Part shown: in pieces, positions 63,026 to 64,000 of the stretch
Position numbering within the stretch: the stretch's first letter is position 1
How the letters are laid out: the number at the start of each line of letters is the position of its first letter
From: Roseitalea porphyridii
GTDB lineage: Bacteria > Pseudomonadota > Alphaproteobacteria > Rhizobiales > Rhizobiaceae
DNA length: 64,000 bases
NCBI RefSeq assembly: GCF_004331955.1
Contig: NZ_CP036532.1
Span: 1,550,001-1,614,000 of the forward strand
Direction: 5' to 3'
Notes under the pieces: generated by a model
The model's database searches: none
The model's input: the letters and a program-made list of their open reading frames with translations, nothing else
What the model was told of the DNA's origin: nothing
Made by a program: the position numbers and the translations under genes

Positions 63026-63303
63026 CGATCCGAACTGGAGAGGCGTCGATGCCGATCCTCGATCGCATCGAATACTTCGTCGGCATCCAGAAGCTGCGAC
63101 GGGTCCGCCTTGACTGCCTCATAGGTCGGCACGACCTCCTCGCGCAGCCATTTCTCGATCGCCGCGTCACGCTCGCGCAGTGCGCGCAGGCCCTCGCGGA
63201 CCACCTCGCTGGCCGAGCCATATTCGCCGCTGTCGACCTTGCGGTCGATATAGTCGGCCGCCGCCTGCGGCAGGCTGACGGTTCGCTTCAGGGTCTTGCC
63301 CAT
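63022..63303 (-). CDS. parD: ParD-type antitoxin
   Basis: A 93-residue antitoxin with an N-terminal ribbon-helix-helix domain (LKRTVSLPQAAADYIDRKVD, EYGSASEVVREGLRALRERD) and a charged C-terminal toxin-binding tail. It represses its own operon through the RHH domain; a perfect inverted repeat stands just upstream. Confidence 0.9.
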   Translation of the reverse strand: MGKTLKRTVSLPQAAADYIDRKVDSGEYGSASEVVREGLRALRERDAAIEKWLREEVVPTYEAVKADPSQLLDADEVFDAIEDRHRRLSSSDR

Positions 63304-63317
63304 GCGTCGGTCCTCGC

Positions 63318-63338
63318 TGGTATGAAGAAATCATACCA
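63318..63338. promoter_or_regulatory. ParD operator candidate
   Basis: TGGTATGA (63318-63325) and TCATACCA (63331-63338) form a perfect 8-base inverted repeat with a 5-base AT-rich centre, 14 bases upstream of the parD start. RHH antitoxins bind such repeats. Confidence 0.65.
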
Positions 63339-63354
63339 ACCCGTCCAAGGAAGC

Positions 63355-64000
63355 TCAATCCCGCCAGAACGCCGGCGACAGCAGCACCAGCATGGTGAAC
63401 AGTTCGAGCCGGCCCAGCAGCATGCCGAACGACAGGATCCATTTGGCGCTGTCGTCGAGCGCGCCGAAATTGCCCGCCGGGCCGATCACCTCGCCAAGGC
63501 CGGGGCCGACATTGGACAGCGCCGTCAGCGCGCCCGAGAAGGCCGTGACGAGGTCGACGCCGGTCAGCGCGACGAGCACCGTGCCGATCCCCACCAGCAT
63601 GAAGAAGGTGCCGAAATACATCATCGTCACATATTGCTGCTGGTCGGGCACCGACACCGAGCCCGAGCGCACGGTGCGGATCGCATGCGGATAGATGAAG
63701 GTCTCCAGCGACCGCTTGATCACGCCGAACAGAATGATCCACCGCGTCGCCTTGATGCCGCCCGAGGTCGAGCCGGCGCAGCCGCCGAGCACGGTGGCGA
63801 CGAGGATCAGCGCCACGGTGAACGAGTTCCACTCCATGTAGTTGTCGACCGCATAGCCGGTGGTCGTGACGATCGAGACGACCGAGAACACGGCCTTGGT
63901 GAAGCCTTCGCGGAACTCGATGGTCTCGGACAGATCGAGCTGCATCGACAGCAGGATCGCCAGAAACAGCGTGTAGCCCAGGAACACCAGAACCTGGTTG
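63355..64000 (-). CDS. trkH: TrkH family potassium uptake protein, C-terminal part
   Basis: The last ~214 codons of a K+ channel-like transporter; the frame is open past base 64000. Visible are the third pore loop SIVTTTGYAVDNYMEWNSF, the GGCAGSTSGGIKATRWIILF segment (conserved filter-adjacent region with the positively charged residue), the last pore loop TALSNVGPGLGEVIGPAGNF, and the C-terminal GRLELFTMLVLLSPAFWRD. It works with TrkA in K+ import at the inner membrane. Confidence 0.94.
   Translation of the reverse strand, partial: NQVLVFLGYTLFLAILLSMQLDLSETIEFREGFTKAVFSVVSIVTTTGYAVDNYMEWNSFTVALILVATVLGGCAGSTSGGIKATRWIILFGVIKRSLETFIYPHAIRTVRSGSVSVPDQQQYVTMMYFGTFFMLVGIGTVLVALTGVDLVTAFSGALTALSNVGPGLGEVIGPAGNFGALDDSAKWILSFGMLLGRLELFTMLVLLSPAFWRD

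Overview
The window is about 64 kb of GC-rich (roughly two thirds G+C by eye) chromosomal DNA from an alphaproteobacterium, most likely of the order Hyphomicrobiales (Rhizobiales). The evidence is the flagellar gene set: MotC, MotE, MotD-type FliK, Rem/FtcR, a VisR-like LuxR protein, FlaF/FlbT and a DUF1217 protein occur together in that order, and there is no sigma-28, FliD or FliS gene in the cluster. The NDUFA12-type complex I subunit and the DUF2155-aat-accCB-aroQ neighbourhood point the same way. I cannot name the genus.

Layout. 1-5929 (+): end of gatB, two tandem GNAT acetyltransferases, small exported or hypothetical proteins (one on the minus strand), the complex I accessory subunit, a metallophosphatase, a DUF2155 protein and an OmpA-type lipoprotein-like protein. 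5945-11216 (-): aat, accC, accB, aroQ, a DsbA-like oxidoreductase and an M48-TPR protease. 11371-15261: a class I/II aminotransferase converging on RNase E across a bidirectional terminator, followed by a ~700-base leader/intergenic region.

15965-51697 is one contiguous flagellar and motility locus: visR-like regulator and a PAS protein; leftward operon motA-fliM-fliN-fliG-flhB-hypothetical; rightward DUF1217-flgF-fliI-hypothetical, flgB-flgC-fliE-flgG-flgA-flgI-motE-flgH-fliL-fliP, two flagellins, fliF-fliH-motB-motC-fliK, rem, flgE, flgK-flgL-flaF-flbT-flgD-fliQ, flhA-fliR-fliJ-like-flgJ-like-flgN-like and a frameshifted membrane-anchored gene. Many genes overlap by 1-20 bases, so translation is probably coupled. 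The regulatory layer can be read in part: a perfect TTAA-N7-TTAAC (CtrA-type) box before rem, a recurring GCAAG-N5-GCCGATA-like motif before six operons, and hairpins that bury the ribosome binding sites of the first flagellin and of flgE.

51714-64000 holds metabolic and accessory genes: a small anchored protein, an Lrp/AsnC regulator divergent from 4-hydroxyphenylpyruvate dioxygenase with two identical-spacing operator candidates between them, a REP-like inverted repeat, a leftward carbohydrate/compatible-solute ABC transporter operon with an embedded GH63-type glycosidase and a LacI-type operator in its promoter, adenine deaminase, a ParDE toxin-antitoxin pair with a perfect inverted repeat upstream, and the C-terminal part of a TrkH potassium transporter.

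I found no prophage, transposase, CRISPR array, tRNA or rRNA. No obviously new large system is present; the most interesting material is regulatory structure in the flagellar locus, one frameshifted flagellar-locus gene, and unusual permease architectures in the ABC operon.
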